Shown here: positions 62,089 to 64,000 of the stretch, piece after piece
Layout: the number at the start of each line of letters is the position of its first letter
Position numbering within the stretch: the stretch's first letter is position 1
Assembly (NCBI RefSeq): GCF_964355755.1
Contig: NC_092670.1
Span: 18,537,201 to 18,601,200, forward strand
DNA from: Antedon mediterranea
Lineage: Eukaryota; Echinodermata; Crinoidea; Comatulida; Antedonidae
Reading direction: 5' to 3'
DNA length: 64,000 bases
Position numbers and translations under genes: made by a program
The notes under the pieces: generated by a model
Database searches by the model: none
Told to the model about the DNA's origin: nothing
Seen by the model: the letters and a program-made list of their open reading frames with translations, nothing else

Positions 62089-64000
62089 ATGCAGAACTCT
62101 GACACTGTTGTTGAATCAACTGAAGACGAAGTTAATCGCTTAATTGAATATACCTGTGCAGAACCTGAAGATGATGGTTTAGATAAAGATGTGCAAATTA
62201 TTAAAGGTATAAACTAATAATATAATAAAGGAATTCTATATTAATATTAAATTAATTAAAATAAATTCAATTCTACTGTGGACTGCTGTCATAGCCTGTG
62301 ATTGTGTATAGCGAATACAGTTAAGATTTTCTGAATGTTTCATCAAAAAAAAAATTGTCTAATTAAAAAACAAATTTTTAGTAAATATTGCTGTTCTGAC
62401 ATAGAGAAGTGGAAATAAAGGTGCCCTCACACAGAACAACATGAGTATCGATCATGCGGTTTGAGGGGATATTACAGAATATACACATTTTGAGTTAATG
62501 CTATTATAATGCTTATTATTATGCTTTTGTCATTTCAGACAGTCTGATTTCAAAAATTGAAAGTGCTGATCCAGAATTAAATCAGTAGGTTTTTTATTTT
62601 TAACAGTTTTAAAATCCTACCATAAGTAAAATAATGTATTGTCCTTGCTTGTGGCTCATTAACCATGGTGGAAAACATATTCACAAATTTATTTCCACAT
62701 TTCCTATAACCTGTGTATTTGCATTATTCAGGAATGATGGAGTAGTCCCAGAGACTGAATCTGATGTGGTTTTTACTGTTGCTGAATCCGGCTCACAGCG
62801 TGGATGTCGTCTTCTCTTGGACAGCAGAGGTTATTCATACACAGTTAAAGTATGCACTTCTTGTTCATGGTACATATAAAGGCCTCAGGGGAGGATCCAA
62901 AGTGGGTGCCCAGGCCCCCAGCCCCCACCTAAATTTTGCAAATTGTAATGCAAAAGATAGGACATCCAATTAAGCTCAGCCCTTCATTTTACAATTTTTA
63001 GGACCTGGGCTGCCTATTTCAATATTCTGAAAACACCACTAGGCTTGCCCGACTTTGGCTACACTGGTATGGTGCAACCAGTTTCAAGGAGATATAGTTC
63101 TTAACTAGAGTGTTAACACCATTCAGGAATTAATCTATGTAACTTATACAATTTTAAATGTTTTATCCGTCATTTTACAAGATTTTAATAGTTTTCTTGT
63201 TTTAACATTCTGCTATTTTTTATTTTACCATTTTTTATAAATATTTCCTCTTTTAACTGAACTCATACTTACAACCTATTTTAGGGTTTTATTGAGTTCC
63301 ATTTTTTGTCAGTAATTTTAACTTTTTATTGTATTCATGTTTTTTAAAAAACAAAATAAAGATTGAATTGAAGTGAAAGCCGTTCACTACTACCAAATGA
63401 AAAATGAAATGAAGTTCCTCAATTGAAATGTTCTATTTGTTTTCAGCTTTATGGGAAAACAGGCACTTGGTGGTGGTGCTCAATGCGTAACAGGACAAAG
63501 CGTTGTCTGGCAACTGTGAAGCAGATGCCAAACGGATTTAGGATAGGCAAGAAAGAACACAGCCATGAGCCTAAACCGAAAACAATATCTAAAGTTAACA
63601 TTTATACAGAGGTAATTTGATTGTATTTAATGACGCAGAAACATTTTGATGTTGAAATGATTATTTATTAAATAAATCATCATTCAAATTAAGTGGCTCA
63701 TAGCTGGATGGAATAAACTTTAGTAGATTGGGAATGGTTGTTTTATGTATTTTTCTGCTTTTCTCATTGGTGAAAGGACAGAGGGAAGTATGCTATTTTT
63801 GAAATTAGCCCTGATTTGGATACTTGTGAATTTAACTATAATTATTACTACCATGGGCTTACAACTGAGCTTCTTAATGCTTATTCATTTTTTTTCTAGA
63901 TTAAAAGGCTCTCAAAATCACAGATCAATGACACTGCTCGAAACATAGTAGCTCATGTAATACGTAAACATTGTGATTCCCAAACACTACTTGAGACATT
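62089..64000 (+). CDS. FLYWCH-type zinc-finger protein, 5' part (continues past window)
   Basis: Five exons so far: 62089-62206, 62539-62584, 62732-62849, 63447-63611 and 63900 to the window edge, in one frame, about 183 residues. Residues about 55-149 form a FLYWCH-like zinc finger, whose usual spacing is F..L..GY.Y..W.C..C..H.H. Here: DVVFTVAES, CRLLLDSRGYSYTV, GTWWWCSMRNRTKRCLATV, then GKKEHSHEP with the Cys and His ligands present. The domain is known in DNA-binding and transposon-related proteins. The N-terminus is acidic (MQNSDTVVESTEDEVNRLIEYTCAEPEDDGLD). After the finger comes a basic helix (IKRLSKSQINDTARNIVAHVIRKHCD). The normal multi-exon structure argues for a host gene; a domesticated transposase-derived gene is possible. 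I do not recognise a specific orthologue. Confidence 0.8.
62886..62990. mobile_element. hAT-type MITE fragment in FLYWCH-gene intron
   Basis: CAGGGGAGGATCCAAAGTGG end plus AATGCAAAAGATAGGACATC, the inverse of a block in the element at 17455. Truncated on the right. Confidence 0.5.

Overview
This is an AT-rich, intron-rich animal nuclear contig. All recognisable proteins have close vertebrate counterparts with canonical GT-AG introns, yet introns are short to medium and packed with small inverted-repeat elements and strings such as TAGGCCTAGG. That combination suggests an invertebrate deuterostome, most likely an echinoderm. A crinoid (feather star) is my guess, at low confidence; there is no mitochondrial or rRNA sequence here to settle it. 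No prokaryotic or viral gene is present.

Layout. 199-3638 (+): 3' part of the mitochondrial dicarboxylate carrier SLC25A10. 5826-8949 (-): coding part of PIGQ, the GPI-anchor GlcNAc-transferase subunit, with a chain of small non-coding 5' exons reaching to at least 11046 and perhaps 14889. 15219-17958 (+): B9D1 (ciliary transition zone). 18465-20869 (-): vezatin (VEZT). 21815-37956 (+): an RGS9/RGS11-type R7 regulator of G-protein signalling. 38428-39195: a 27-bp minisatellite. 41117-43767 (-): EEF2KMT (FAM86), the eEF2 lysine methyltransferase. 45424-50427 (+): GRB2. 52747-61098 (+): translation initiation factor EIF3L. 62089 to the window end (+): a FLYWCH zinc-finger gene, cut by the edge. 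The genes are unrelated housekeeping or signalling genes. Neighbours are arranged tail-to-tail (SLC25A10/PIGQ, B9D1/VEZT, RGS9/EEF2KMT) or head-to-head (PIGQ/B9D1, VEZT/RGS9, EEF2KMT/GRB2).

Most interesting. Seven consecutive introns of PIGQ each hold one copy of a box C/D snoRNA-like sequence in the sense orientation (minus strand). Each copy has a C box (ATGATGA), a D box (CTGA), usually C'/D' boxes and short terminal stems. Most lie about 75-120 nt upstream of the 3' splice site. Six share a guide whose complement contains CGGCGAGTGAA, a string I recognise from the conserved 5' region of eukaryotic large-subunit rRNA. PIGQ therefore appears to double as a multi-copy snoRNA host gene. One copy has lost its guide, and a hAT-like insertion separates another from its splice acceptor.

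Other structure. Tandem repeats in EIF3L have multiplied a real 5' splice site (29-bp unit) and a real 3' splice site (82-bp unit). About 14 copies of one small inverted-repeat element lie between 33 and 61 kb. Several insertions have readable target-site duplications. tRNA-derived SINEs occur in introns and in one intergenic stretch. Exon boundaries were derived by reading splice consensus plus reading-frame continuity. UTR ends and transcription starts are mostly not determinable.
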